The notes beneath the pieces were generated by a model. The model made no database searches. It was given only the letters and a program-made list of their open reading frames with translations, and was not told the origin of the DNA. This document shows, one piece after another, positions 22,456-33,738 of a DNA stretch of 64,000 nt. A program made the translations under genes and the position numbers. Source of the DNA: CAMREV01 sp051650525. GTDB taxonomy: Bacteria > Bacillota_I > Bacilli_A > Mycoplasmatales > Mycoplasmoidaceae. The stretch spans positions 62,001-126,000 of the forward strand of contig JBOFJE010000008.1 in the NCBI GenBank assembly GCA_051650525.1, given 5' to 3'. Every line of letters starts with the position of its first letter. The first letter of the stretch is position 1.

Positions 22456-24426
22456 ATGGAAAAAATATTAAATAACAAATTTTATATTAATCAAAAGCTT
22501 TTAAAATTAACTAAAAAATGCTTTTCAGGCAGTGCTTTTTATTTTGATTTTATTAAAAGAATTTTGATTTCCATTATTTTAAAAAAACCATATTACATTA
22601 AAACAAATTTTAATCAAAATAGTGATTTAAAAAATGTTATGCATATTTTTTCAAATTTTAGAATTTTTAGTGCTGATTTTAAAAAGATAACAGATATTGA
22701 AGATATTATTGGCAAAAGTCAAAATAATGATTTACCAAAAAAAATCGGTTTTTGTCCCAATTCTGATCTGGCATTTTTTGATAATATATTTTCTATGAAA
22801 GATGAATTAATAAATAATATTTTTGATATTATTTCAAATAATAAATTTACTATTAATAATAAATTATTTAAATTTGATACAAAAATATTTATTTTATCTT
22901 CTTCTTTTAAAGAATTCCCATTGAATAAATATACAAATATTTGAAATAGCCTTTTTATTAAAGATATCTTACCATGCGAGTCAAATAATTTTGCAATGAT
23001 ATCAAATAATTTTTCAATTAATATTGAAGATCAAATAAATTTAACTGATTTGTATCACATTGAAAGTAAGTACAAACATATTTTAATTGAAGAAAATATA
23101 TTAGAAAGATTAAATTTAATAAAAAATGAAATTATAAAAGCTAATCGTCCTTTTATAAATAGTAATCCTCTTCATCATTTCTTCATAAATGATGAAATTT
23201 GAGAAAATACAATCAAAGCATTAAAAATATCTTCATTATTAGATGGTCATGAAAAAGTTGATATTTCTTCATTTTCAATTATTAAAAATATTGTTTCTTC
23301 CTTACCAATTCATTATGAAATAATTAATAATATTATAGATAAAGTTTTTAGTTTAAATGAATCAAACTCTGATTCCGTATTATTAGAAATTAATAAGGAT
23401 ATTGCTTCAAAAATAAATGATGTTGAAAAAAATTTAAAAAAAGTTAAGTCTATTGAATCATCTAATGGAGATGTTTTGAATAAATTATGGAATAATGAGG
23501 CTAAATTTAAAAAGTTTAAGGGCATTAATTCTATCAATGAAGTGGAATTGAAAAAAATAGAAGAAGCAAATTTATTAAAAAAAGAATATATTAACAATAA
23601 CGATAATTTTAATCTATATACTAATAATGATGAAATCAATGATTTTTGAAATCCTGATGATCCTTATGAAAATATAAATGGCAGCAATATAGATAAATAT
23701 ATTGATAGCAATGCAGAAGATGCTGAAATAATTGCTCAAAAAATTGAAAAAGAAATAAAAGAAAAGAATGATATTTTCTTAAAAAGAATTGAATATTTTA
23801 ATAATTTATTAAAAAAATTATATGAAGAATTTAAGAATGAAGTTTATCATTATTTAAATAAAAATATTTTTTTTCCTCTTGAAATAGAAAAGAAGAAATT
23901 TTCTAATAAAATTAGTAAATTTTATTGATCTATCGATGAAGATGAAAATATTTATTTTTTAGATTGTTTTTATTTTAATTCTTTAAATATTAAAAAAAAA
24001 ATTATTGATATTCCATATTGCACTAAAAGAGAATTTATCAATAATTCTTCTTTATCAAATTTCATTAAAATACTTTTAGAAGATAATCAATACTACATTT
24101 TAATGCATAATAAAAAAAATAAATTAAATTTTTTTCTTGAAGAAAAAAATGCAGGCTTTATCAATGCTAATTTTTTTGGCCAAAAAAAAATTAGAAAATT
24201 ATATATAAAAACTGATTTTGTCTTATCAGAAGTGCAAGATATTATAATTAAACTTCAAGATTATTTAAATATTAATAATAATCATAAAAATAAAGAAATT
24301 GTAATAGATACTTTAACCATTAGTATGTTTATTAAAAATAAACTTAAAAATTTTATTAATTGATTAAATAATCCAATGAAATTGGCCAAAATTGAGGTTC
24401 TATTGCCTGAGTTTAAAAATATTTAA
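22456..24426 (+). CDS. MoxR/RavA-like protein lacking Walker motifs
   Basis: A 656-residue protein. The first 300 residues resemble RavA-type MoxR AAA+ proteins in layout: a helical entry, then DLAFFDNIF at 104-112 where Walker B (DxxFLDEIF) should be, KDELINNIFDIISNNKFTIN as in the loop after it, IFILSSSFKEFP as sensor 1, and ENTIKALKISSLLDGHEKVD as the RavA lid (RRWKKAIRLLxASAFxxGR). The Walker A place (about 43-57, KKPYYIKTNFNQNSD) has no G-x4-GK[ST], and Walker B has Asn for Glu, so ATP hydrolysis is unlikely. A Lys/Glu-rich coiled-coil follows. The nuclease gene begins 10 bases after the stop. The homology is weak and by eye. Confidence 0.55.
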
Positions 24427-24436
24427 AGGAATTAGA

Positions 24437-25291
24437 ATGGGTTTTATAAAAAAGCTAAATAAAGATTTCTTTATAGACGGAGATAAAATTGTTTTATCAA
24501 AAATATATTTAGAAAATAATAAATACAAATTTAGAAAAATTACTGGTTCTAGATTTGCAAGTGTTTTGGGAAAAAATAAATATTGTTCACCTTTAAAGGT
24601 TTGATGTATTATGGTTGGCATTTATAAAGAGGAAATGGATCCATTTTTTATGGATATTGGAAAAATTATTGAACCAAAAATCCTTAATTATGCATCAAAA
24701 AAAATGAATCTTAGTTTTTTATCATATAATCCCAAAATTATAAATTATGATTTATTTTCTAATAATAAAATATTTGGTGGAATTCCTGATGGTGAACCAA
24801 TTGATGAAACTGGTAATTTTTATTATGAAAATAGCAATCCAATGCTAGAGATTAAGACAACTTCAATTGATTCTTTTTGCTACGAAAATATTAATGGTCA
24901 GTTTGTTTTAAAAAAAGATGAAAACCATTTTCCCATTTTAAAAGAAAAAAAAGGTAATTTAAAGAAATGGTTCAATGATACAAAAATTATTATGCCAATA
25001 GAATATATTTTACAACTTTCTTTATATTTGTATTTAAGAAATGTTGAAAATGGTGTTTTCTTTGTAGCATTTTTAAAATTTGATGATTATTTAAATCCAG
25101 ATAATTTTAATCCAGATAATTCCTGAATTAAAGCATGCCGATTAAAGATTGATCGTGATAGATTATCTAAATACATTGATATTGCAACTATATGATATAA
25201 AAATCATATTAATCTAGGAATTTCTCCTAATTTTACCAATGAAGATCGAAATTATTTTTTATTGGAATTAAAAAATGACTTCAGTAACTAA
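24437..25291 (+). CDS. PD-(D/E)XK nuclease of the mycoplasma YqaJ-like type
   Basis: A 284-residue putative nuclease. The exonuclease-like fold is suggested by GSRFASVLGKNKYCSP near the start, IFGGIPDGEP (catalytic Asp), PMLEIKTTSID (E-x-K) and EYILQLSLYLY (Q-x3-Y), in the order seen in lambda-exonuclease/YqaJ proteins. Mycoplasma genomes carry related putative nucleases (the MAGa7180 type). AAAGGA and the ATG at 24437 follow directly on the stop of the RavA-like gene, and the last 17 bases overlap the helicase gene, so the three are translated together. Substrate unknown. Confidence 0.8.
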
Positions 25292-28200
25292 TAAACCAAT
25301 TATTGATATTAATTCTATTATGACTTTTCCAGCTGATGATAAAATTGATAAAATAAATAAAGTTTTTGTAAATGTAAAATGGGATTTTAAAGTTGAGCAA
25401 AAAAATAATATCATTATTTTTGTTTTATTTTTTGGTAATCCTAATTTTTCTCTTGAAGAAATTTATGAAAATGGAGATTATTCAATTATTAGCTTTGGAA
25501 TAGATAGTTATGAATGTATTTGTACATTATGTGATATTTCATATAAGAATAATGATAAAAAATATTCCTGTGTTCATTTGCAACAAAATATTATCAGCAT
25601 TAAAAAATATATAAATTCACTATTAATTAATCCTTCATATGCAATAAAAATAAATTTTGATGTAGGATTAGAAAAAAAAAAGAAATACCTTTCTAAAGCT
25701 ATTTTTAATTTTTCACTTGATTTTTTATTAAATGAACAAATTAATTTTTTATATATTGTAAAATCAAAAAAACATATTTATGAAATTATTAAAATGGTGA
25801 TTAGTAGAACTATTAATTTATCTGATGTAAATATGTATCATAAAATTAATAATTTTTACAAATTTATTACTGCATATCAATTTTCAATTAATACTTTTTT
25901 AGATTCTAAACTTTTAGTTGAATTAATTTGTATTCACCCTTTTGAAATGATAAATTTTATTAGTTTAGTTTATTACGATTATAGTGGAAATAAAAAAATC
26001 TATTCTAAAATTGATTTAGCTTACGAAAAAAAATTGAAAATAGAAATTTATTATGAAAATGAAAAAATCATTGCTAGACAAAAATATTTTGTTTTTGATT
26101 ACACCAATGTTTTTAATAGCAATCAAATTTATGTATTAGCTATTGATGATAATTCTTGTGATAAAATTCTTGTTTTTAAAGAAAATATTAATGAAACATT
26201 ATCAATTTTAAATTTTGAAGATATATCATATAAAACAATGAGAGCTTTTCATCATAATTTTGAAACTATTAAGGATTCAATTGAAAGTAGCAGGATAATT
26301 AATTCTTTGAATTTACCAGAAGATATTAGTTTTGGCAACCCACAATGAAAATTTATGATTATTATTAATGATTTTGAAATTAATGATATTAATTTTAACG
26401 AGAGCAAATATATTTCTTTAACAATTGATCTTATTTTTGAAAATAAAAAATATAATATTTTAACAACTGATGTTTATTCTTGATTTAAAACAATTAATGA
26501 ACAATTATTGAATGAAATTTATAAATTTATTGAAGTGGGTAATTTATATAAAGACAAAATAATATTTAGTTTTAATAATCTAGATTCTATTAATTTTCTT
26601 GAAGAAAAGATTTTGGAAATTAATCGAAACAAAAATGTTGAATTTTTAATTAATTCAGGATATATATCAGGGGGAAAAAAATCAAAATTTAATTTTAGAC
26701 CAAAAATTATTAATGACCAGTTAATTATTGAAGTAGAATTAAAAAATCATTCTAAAGAAGAAATTAATGAAATTTTAAATGCATATAGAAATAATTTATC
26801 ACTTATTAAATTGAGTTCTGGAAAAATAATTAATTTTTTAAATTTAGATTTTGAAAATTTTGAAAAAGACATAAAATATTTTAATACAGAAATTTCTGAG
26901 ATTGAAGAATCATCTTTTTTAGCACCAAATAGTAATATTTTTTTTGCAGCTACATTTGAGAATAATTCTGAAGAAGTTGTTAATTTTGTTGATAATTTTA
27001 ATAATTATAAACCAGCTATTAATATTTCTAAACACCTTCAATTTTATTTAAAACCTTACCAAATAAATGGTTATTTATGGATGAAAAGAATGCTAGAATT
27101 TAATTTTGGATGCTTGCTAGCAGATGATATGGGTGTTGGTAAAACAATTCAAACAATTTCAATAATTGATGATTTGTTAAAAATAAATAAAAATGCGAGA
27201 ATCTTAATTGTTTGTCCTGTAACACTGATGTATAATTGAGAAAAAGAACTATCAGAGCACATTGATGGAGTTAAAGTTGTTCAGATTGAAGGTCGGAAAG
27301 ATTCAAGAATTTCTATAATAACTTATTCCAATGTTAATATATTTATAACATCTTACACAATGTTTTCAAAAGATAGTGAATATTATAATAATAGTATTAT
27401 TGATTTAATGATTATTGATGAAGCGCAAACAATTAAAAATAGTGAAACACAAATTTCAAAAAGTATTAGAGAAATTAATAGTATTAATAAAATTGCAATT
27501 ACTGGAACACCAATTGAAAATAATTTATCAGAGTTGTGATCAATTATGAATTTTTTAAACCCGATGATTTTAGGAAATAAAAAAAGATTCTATAATAATT
27601 ATGAAAAAGATATCTATTCTGGAGATAGTCAAAAACAAGAAATATTAAAAAAAATTATTAATCCTTTCATTTTAAGAAGAACTAAACAAGAAGTTTTAAA
27701 AGAATTACCAGAAAAAATAGAAAAAGTTTATTCAATTGATTTTAGTATTGAAGAACATGAAATTTATAACTCTTTTTTAGAATATATTAAATTGGAATTG
27801 AAATCAAAAGATAATAATAAGGAAAGAGGAACATTGTTATTTAAAACTATTTTAAAATTAAGACAAATTTGTTGTGACTCTCGATTAATTGGTGAAACCA
27901 ATAAACCTTCTTCAAAACTAATTTTTTTGGTAAACACCATAAAAAATTTAATTAAAGAAAATTCTAAAATAAAAATCATTGTTTTTTCACAATTTACTTC
28001 AATGATTGAATTAATTCAAAAAGAATTAGAGATTAATAATATTAAAAATAAAATCTTAACTGGAAAAACTAATAAAAATCTAAGAGGCAAAATAGTTAGT
28101 GAATTTGAAAATGATGATAGTAATGTATTTTTAATTTCTTTAAAAGCTGGTGGAACAGGGTTAAATATTGTTTGTGCAAATCATGTTTTTCATTATGATC

Positions 28201-28421
28201 CTTGATGAAATATTGCAGCAGAAATGCAAGCTACTGATCGAGCACATCGATTGGGACAAAAAAAAGTTGTAAATGTTTATAAATTAATTATGAAAAATTC
28301 TTTGGAAGAAAAGATATTGACAATCCAATATAAAAAATATGATTTATTTAAGAAATTTATTGAATCAAATAGTGAAAATAAAATTGATCTTAATGCATTA
28401 TATGAATTATTAGGAATTTAA
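25275..28421 (+). CDS. SNF2-family DNA helicase/translocase with SWIM zinc finger
   Basis: A 1048-residue protein. A SWIM-type finger (C81-x-C83 ... C99-x-H101) lies near the N-terminus, followed by an SNF2-associated region of about 450 residues. The ATPase has Walker A DDMGVGKT (Lys623), DEAQ box IDEAQTIKN near 715, ITGTPIENNLSELW, ILRRTKQEVLKELP and C-terminal motif VI in QATDRAHRLGQKK (near 990). It is an SF2 double-strand DNA translocase. It overlaps the nuclease gene by 17 bases. Such SNF2 proteins occur widely in mycoplasmas without a settled role; repair or defence are both possible. Confidence 0.93.
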
Positions 28422-28489
28422 TATAAAAAAGTAAAATATATATATATAATCTAATATAATAGATTCTATAATTATGAAGAGGTTTGTAT

Positions 28490-31189
28490 ATGATGAAAAA
28501 GAGAAAAATATTTTATACTAGTTTTATAGCTTTTGGTTTCTTTGGAGGATCATTACTTTCTTTTTATGGATTGAATTCAAAACATAGTAATTATTCTAGT
28601 TTAAATAGTTCTTTAAATAATGGGGGTTTTGATATAAAAACCCCAAAATATGATGGTAATTCAAGTAATATATATGAAAGACATTTGTTACATGGAGAAT
28701 TTTCTCCATCTAAACAACCAGATGTAGTTAATGTTTTGGAGCAAAGTTTTAATTCTTCAGAAGCATATAGGACACCATTATTTTCAAAAACAATTGTATC
28801 TAATAATAAATATAATATTAAATTTTATAAAACTCATTTTACAGATGTTTTTGGGAATATAAATAATTCAGAACCTACTGCTATTTTATCAACTGGATTA
28901 GAAGCAAATAATCAGCAAGATAATAGATGAAATAAATTTTTGTTAGAATCTGGAACAGGTCAACCTAATTCATTTGAATCATCAATTCATAATGGTGTAA
29001 GATCTGCTATGTTAATTGGTGATAAATTATGATTATTAACTTCTGGTGCCTTTTCAAATAATGAAGAATTACATTTAATTTGTTATAGACTAACTGATAA
29101 TCGTGATAATCCTTTCATCTTAGTTTCGCAATGAAATGTTTCTGATATGTTTGATAAAACTAAAACATTTAAAGATTTTCCACTAGTCATTTCTCCTGTT
29201 TATAAAAGGGGTAAAAATAATGATATACAACAAGATCCTAATCAAATGATGATTTTCCAACAAAATATGAATTTTAATACTATTTCTCAAAAAAGTGACA
29301 TTAAGATATTTAAAAATGGTTCAACTAACCCTAATGATGTAAGATTGGCAGGATTCACTGATCCAAATATCCATAAAGTTTTATCAATTGATGCTATTCA
29401 ACAAAATTATAAGCCATATTCACAAGATAATGATGGTATGGTTTATATTGTTAATAATTCAGATAACAATAATATAGGGGATCGACTATCATATTATTCT
29501 TTTAATAATAATCTTTCTCCTTGATTTAAACCACATGTTGGAGATCATTTAATTGATTCATCATTCGATTTAAATAATTTGGATGTAGATAATGAATTAC
29601 CTTACATGAAAATATTTCAAAATATTAATCATAAACAAAATATTGATTTATTTTATTTTACCCCAGATTTAAATCAAGGACTTGAAAATTTATCATCTAA
29701 TTTTAATTTAGATGATTATATAAATTTTCCTTCTATTGATGTTCATAAAAATTCTTTTTCTGATGGTATAAAATGAATTCAATATACAGATATAGGTAAT
29801 TATTCTGATAATAATGCTGCCATTTTACTTTCTAAAAAAATCTATGGTACCCCTGATTATAATCCTGAATTGTTAAGTGTTAGTGATTTAAAAAATGACA
29901 TATTGAATAATGAAAAATCATTTGACATGGATAGTTTTTCAATTATTAATCCTGGGATTGTTAAGCCTCTATTAATAAATAATGCTTTTTTAAGCAATGT
30001 TAGTCATGACTCTATATCTTTCAGTTTTCTATTAGGCAACATAAAAATATTAGAAGAAAAACGTTCAATCAAAAACAATCTAAATGATTTTTCAAAATAT
30101 TTGGGTTATGATACACAAACTCCAAAAGAAATTATAACTCAACAAAAAAGTATCAATGATCCAGATATTAAAGATTTTAATAAGAATGAAATTCAATTCT
30201 TTATTTCAGATGCTACAAAGAATTTAATTTACCATGATTATCCTTCTTCTTTTGTTACATTAAAGGAGGAGAAATTTTCTCCATCTGATGATTCTTGAGA
30301 TGTTAAATATTCATATGATAATGGAGCTTGAAAAAATGGTCAATATATGTCTACCATTAGTGAACATGAAGCATTTATATATCAACAAAAATTAAACAGT
30401 ACAATTAGATTATCTACAAGTTTTAACCAAAAATATTCAAAAAATTCAGATGCTACTAAATTTTCAGATGAAATAAATAAGAAACTTCCAAATGGTGGTG
30501 TTTTAGGTGAGGAATGACAGGATGATCCATATCTTTCAAAATTAATTGGTAGTGAATCTAGCTGTACATTTCAAATAAATAAACAATATTTAAGTAGTTT
30601 AAGATCAATTACTTCATCTGCTGATACTTATAAAGGGATTGTAAAAATTTCTTTAAAATTTAGCTCTTGAGATAAGAATAATAATCAAGTTTTACATGAA
30701 GAAGCTATTACATTATCTGGATTTAGTTCTGTATTATATATTTTATCTATTACTCTTCCTGTTATTTCTATTACTATGATAATCATTTTAATTGGAGTAT
30801 TTGTTTATTTACAAAAGAAAAAGAAGATTCAATTATCTAAAGCATTAGGAGCAGGATTTGCTTTATCTAAGAAAATGGGTGAAGTTAATGAACCTACTAA
30901 ATCTGAAATTGAAAAAGCAAAAAAATCAGAAAAGAAAATTGATAAGATTGATCAAAATAGTTCATTAAATAAATCAAACGTTCAAAATAATGGTTTTGAT
31001 AAATTAAAGTTTGATATTAATAAAGATAAAAATAAATTAATGTCTCAAAATAAGATTGATACAATCGGTCAAAATAGTGATGTTGATAAATTAAAGAATC
31101 AAGATAAAATTTTAGATAAATCAAAATCTCAAAATTCTGTTATTAATAATAAAACAACATCTTCTGCTGATAAAGATTTTAAAAAATAA
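28490..31189 (+). CDS. Large surface protein with N- and C-terminal membrane segments
   Basis: An 899-residue protein of no recognised family. A basic start and one hydrophobic helix (about residues 8-27) form an uncleaved or signal-type anchor without a lipobox Cys. A long Asn/Ser/Asp-rich extracellular part follows, then a second helix near residues 750-776, a Lys-rich stop and a cytoplasmic tail with imperfect repeats built on DK(I/L)...QNS(S/D) and NKS. Over a dozen UGA Trp codons fall within it. The layout is that of mycoplasma adhesin-like proteins, but no similarity can be claimed. Three TATAAT-like boxes lie at 28445-28472, and AGAGG precedes the ATG. Confidence 0.75.
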
Positions 31190-31208
31190 ATCTCGTTATT
31201 ATAAAAAT

Positions 31209-31256
31209 AAATATATAAAAAAAGAACCATTGATTTGGTTCTTTTTTTATATATTT
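31209..31256. terminator. Bidirectional intrinsic terminator
   Basis: A long stem of about 20 base pairs (AAATATATAAAAAAAGAACC and its complement) with a short TTGAT loop separates the convergent surface-protein gene and rplL. The T-run continues on both strands. Confidence 0.9.
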
Positions 31257-31264
31257 AATAGTAA

Positions 31265-31630
31265 TTATTTTATTTCAATTGTAGCAGTAGTGCCTTCAAA
31301 TTTTTTCTTTAATTCAGCAGCTTCTTCCGGTTTAATTCCTTCTTTAATAGCTTTAGGAGCACTATCAACAAGAGCTTTTGCATCCATTAAACCTAATCCA
31401 GTAATTTCCCTAACTACTTTAATAACTCCAACTTTTTGATCACCACTTGAAATTAATGTTAAATTAACTTCAGTTGGTGTTTCTACAACTTGAGCAGCTG
31501 CAACAGCTGCAACAGGTGCAGCTGCTGAAACACCAAATTCTTTTTCAATTGTTTCAATTAATTCTTTAATTTCTAACATTGTCATTTCTTTTAAAGCATT
31601 AACAATATCAGTTTTATTTATTTTTGACAT
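31265..31630 (-). CDS. rplL: Ribosomal protein L7/L12
   Basis: A 121-residue stalk protein. The N-terminal dimer helices (DIVNALKEMTMLEIKEL), the Ala-rich hinge and the C-terminal factor-binding domain (KVGVIKVVREITGLGLMDAK ... LVDSAPKAIKEGI) are all standard. It follows rplJ by 23 bases and shares its leader control. Confidence 0.98.
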   Translation of the reverse strand: MSKINKTDIVNALKEMTMLEIKELIETIEKEFGVSAAAPVAAVAAAQVVETPTEVNLTLISSGDQKVGVIKVVREITGLGLMDAKALVDSAPKAIKEGIKPEEAAELKKKFEGTTATIEIK

Positions 31631-31653
31631 TTTTATTCCTTTTTATATAAATA

Positions 31654-32145
31654 TTAATTATCTTTTTTTAAATCAGAAATAGATTTAAGACCATACATAA
31701 AGCTTCTGATTGGAAAAGTTAAACATGAAAGTAACATTTGGTACATTTCATTTCTTGAAGGTAAACTAGACAACATTAATGTATTAGTTCCATCCATATA
31801 TTGTTTTTGAATTACACTTCCTTGAAATAATAGAAAATCATTTTTTTCCATTAATCTTTTAACCATTTTTAATGGAACAATTTCATCTCCATTACAAATA
31901 ATAATTGCATTTCCACTAGATAAATTTGAAAAATCTTTATAACCTGCTAATTCAAGTGAACGAATTATAATATTATTTTTTAAAACATGAATTGAAGCAT
32001 TGTTTTTTTTCAAATCTCTTCTTAGAATAGTCATATCTTCAGCATCTAATCCAATATATTTAAAAACAATTATTCCAAAAGATTCTTTTATTTTTTCAGA
32101 ATACTTTTTGCACAAATTGTCTTTAATTTGAATTGCTTTTCTCAC
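31654..32145 (-). CDS. rplJ: Ribosomal protein L10
   Basis: A 163-residue stalk base protein: N-terminal RNA-binding part (FGIIVFKYIGLDAEDMTILRRDL and HVLKNNIIIRSLE) and a C-terminal helix for L7/L12. It begins with GTG at 32145 behind AGGAGAG at ideal spacing. It is expected to be autoregulated through the leader upstream. Confidence 0.95.
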   Translation of the reverse strand: MRKAIQIKDNLCKKYSEKIKESFGIIVFKYIGLDAEDMTILRRDLKKNNASIHVLKNNIIIRSLELAGYKDFSNLSSGNAIIICNGDEIVPLKMVKRLMEKNDFLLFQGSVIQKQYMDGTNTLMLSSLPSRNEMYQMLLSCLTFPIRSFMYGLKSISDLKKDN

Positions 32146-32169
32146 AAAACTCTCCTATATTAATACAAT

Positions 32170-32278
32170 ATGCAAAAAATGCCCATGTTAATAATAAAAC
32201 ATAGGCAAGATATTCAAAAAGAGATATCCCTCGGTAACAAATTAAGGTATTTACCAGTTACTGTCTATGGCATATTGC
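32170..32278 (-). promoter_or_regulatory. L10 leader (r-protein autoregulatory mRNA element)
   Basis: On the minus strand the sequence reads GCCATAGACAGTAAC ... GTTACCGAGG ... TTGCCTATG. The outer CATAG/CTATG pairing, the GTAAC/GTTAC stem and the following internal loop match the layout of the L10 leader in Firmicutes, where L10 with L12 binds and represses rplJL. A -10 TATAAT lies at 32285-32290 on the same strand. Pattern recognised by eye, not by a covariance search. Confidence 0.8.
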
Positions 32279-32365
32279 ATAATAATTATACAATAGATTT
32301 GTATTTTATATATATATTTATATTTTTTATGCTAATATCCATTTATAGTTTTAAAGGAATAGATT

Positions 32366-33676
32366 ATGTCTAGAAAAATAAAATTAAAAGCAAAAAATAT
32401 AAATGAATTAGAGTTTACTCTTTTGGAAGATGCTGTTATAGGTGATTATATTTGCATAAAAGAATTTATAGATAATAGTCATCAAGTCTTTGAAAAATAT
32501 AAAGAATCAGATGAAAAATATAAAGAATTAATAAATAAAGTTATCATTGACGAAAAAGATAATATTATTAATGAATATAAACAAACTATAGAATTTAAAA
32601 AAATTTTAGAAAATGAAAATCAATATAAAAATGAAATTTCTAGTTTAAAAAATGAGCTAGATAATAATAGAAAAATTCAAGAAAAAGAATTGAAAATTTC
32701 TAAAATTTCTGCTATTGAGGAATTTCGTAAATCAGATGAATATATTGAGAAGGAAAATGCTCTTAAAGAAAATGCTAAATTAAAAGAAAGATTGTCTTTA
32801 CAAGAAAAAAATATAATTAATGAATATAAGCAAACAAAAGAATATCGTGATTTAGAAGAATTAAAAAAACTTCATCCCTTAGAATTAGAGAAGGCAATGT
32901 TAGAAAAAGATAATAAATATAATTCTATAATTGATGGTCTCAAATCAGAGAATAATGAATTAAATGATAAATTAAGAAATTTTAGTAAAACAACAGTAAA
33001 AGTTATGGGTGAAGAGTATGAAAATTGGGTTTCAAATCAATATGAACTTGTTTTTCAATTTGATCAAGATACAGAATTTAGAAAAGATAGTAAACATGGA
33101 GAAAAGGCTGATTTTATTTTTACAGTTTTCAATCCTGATACAAAAAAAAAGATAGAAAGTGTTACAATTGAATGCAAAACTCAAAGTGTGACTGGAACAT
33201 CAAAGAATGAACAATTTTTTGATAAATTAGAAAGAGATCGGAAAAAAAATGATTCTCAATACTCACTTCTTGTGACTGAACTTGAACCAAATTCAGAATT
33301 TTGAATTAAACCAGTTTCTAACTATAAGAACATGTACATAACAAGGCCACAATATTTTGTAACTTTTTTATCATTAATAAAAAATATTGCAATGAAAAAG
33401 AGGGATTTAATTAATTTAGAAATTAAATTTGAAGATAAACAGAAAATTATAAAAGATTTTGAAAATTTTAAATCTGATATTTTAGACAAGACAATAAAAA
33501 ATATTAGTCAAAAATGTGAATCTATCAGAAAATCAGCAGAGTCTATTGAAAAGGAAGCAAGAAAAATAAAGGAAGATATCACAGTAGTTATTGACACACA
33601 TGTTGAGGCATTAAAAAATAAGATTGATAAATTTAAGATCAAGAAAATTACTGAACCAATTGAAAATTTAATATAG
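32366..33676 (+). CDS. DUF2130 family protein, coiled-coil plus restriction-endonuclease-like domain
   Basis: A 436-residue protein. Residues 30-215 form a long Glu/Lys coiled-coil with repeated INEYKQT(K/I)E units. The next 100 residues hold a PD-(D/E)XK-like core: GEKADFIFTVFN (Asp) and VTIECKTQS (E-x-K), followed by NEQFFDKLERDRKKNDSQY. A second coiled-coil ends the protein. This is the plan of DUF2130 proteins, of unknown function and often suspected of nucleic-acid cleavage. It stands alone, divergent from rplJ, with a TTTAAAGGA ribosome site. Confidence 0.8.
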
Positions 33677-33697
33677 ATTATTAATTTTATCAACTTA

Positions 33698-33738
33698 AAA
33701 ATAAAAAATATAGAAATTAATCTCTATATTTTTTATTT
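33698..33738. terminator. Bidirectional intrinsic terminator
   Basis: An inverted repeat (AAATAAAAAATATAGA and complement around AATTAATC) between the convergent DUF2130 gene and feoB. It overlaps the last codons of feoB. Confidence 0.8.

Noticed and set aside
32160..32290. Riboswitch or tRNA-like structure
   Set aside because: The paired segments fit the L10 leader and the region lies directly before rplJ.
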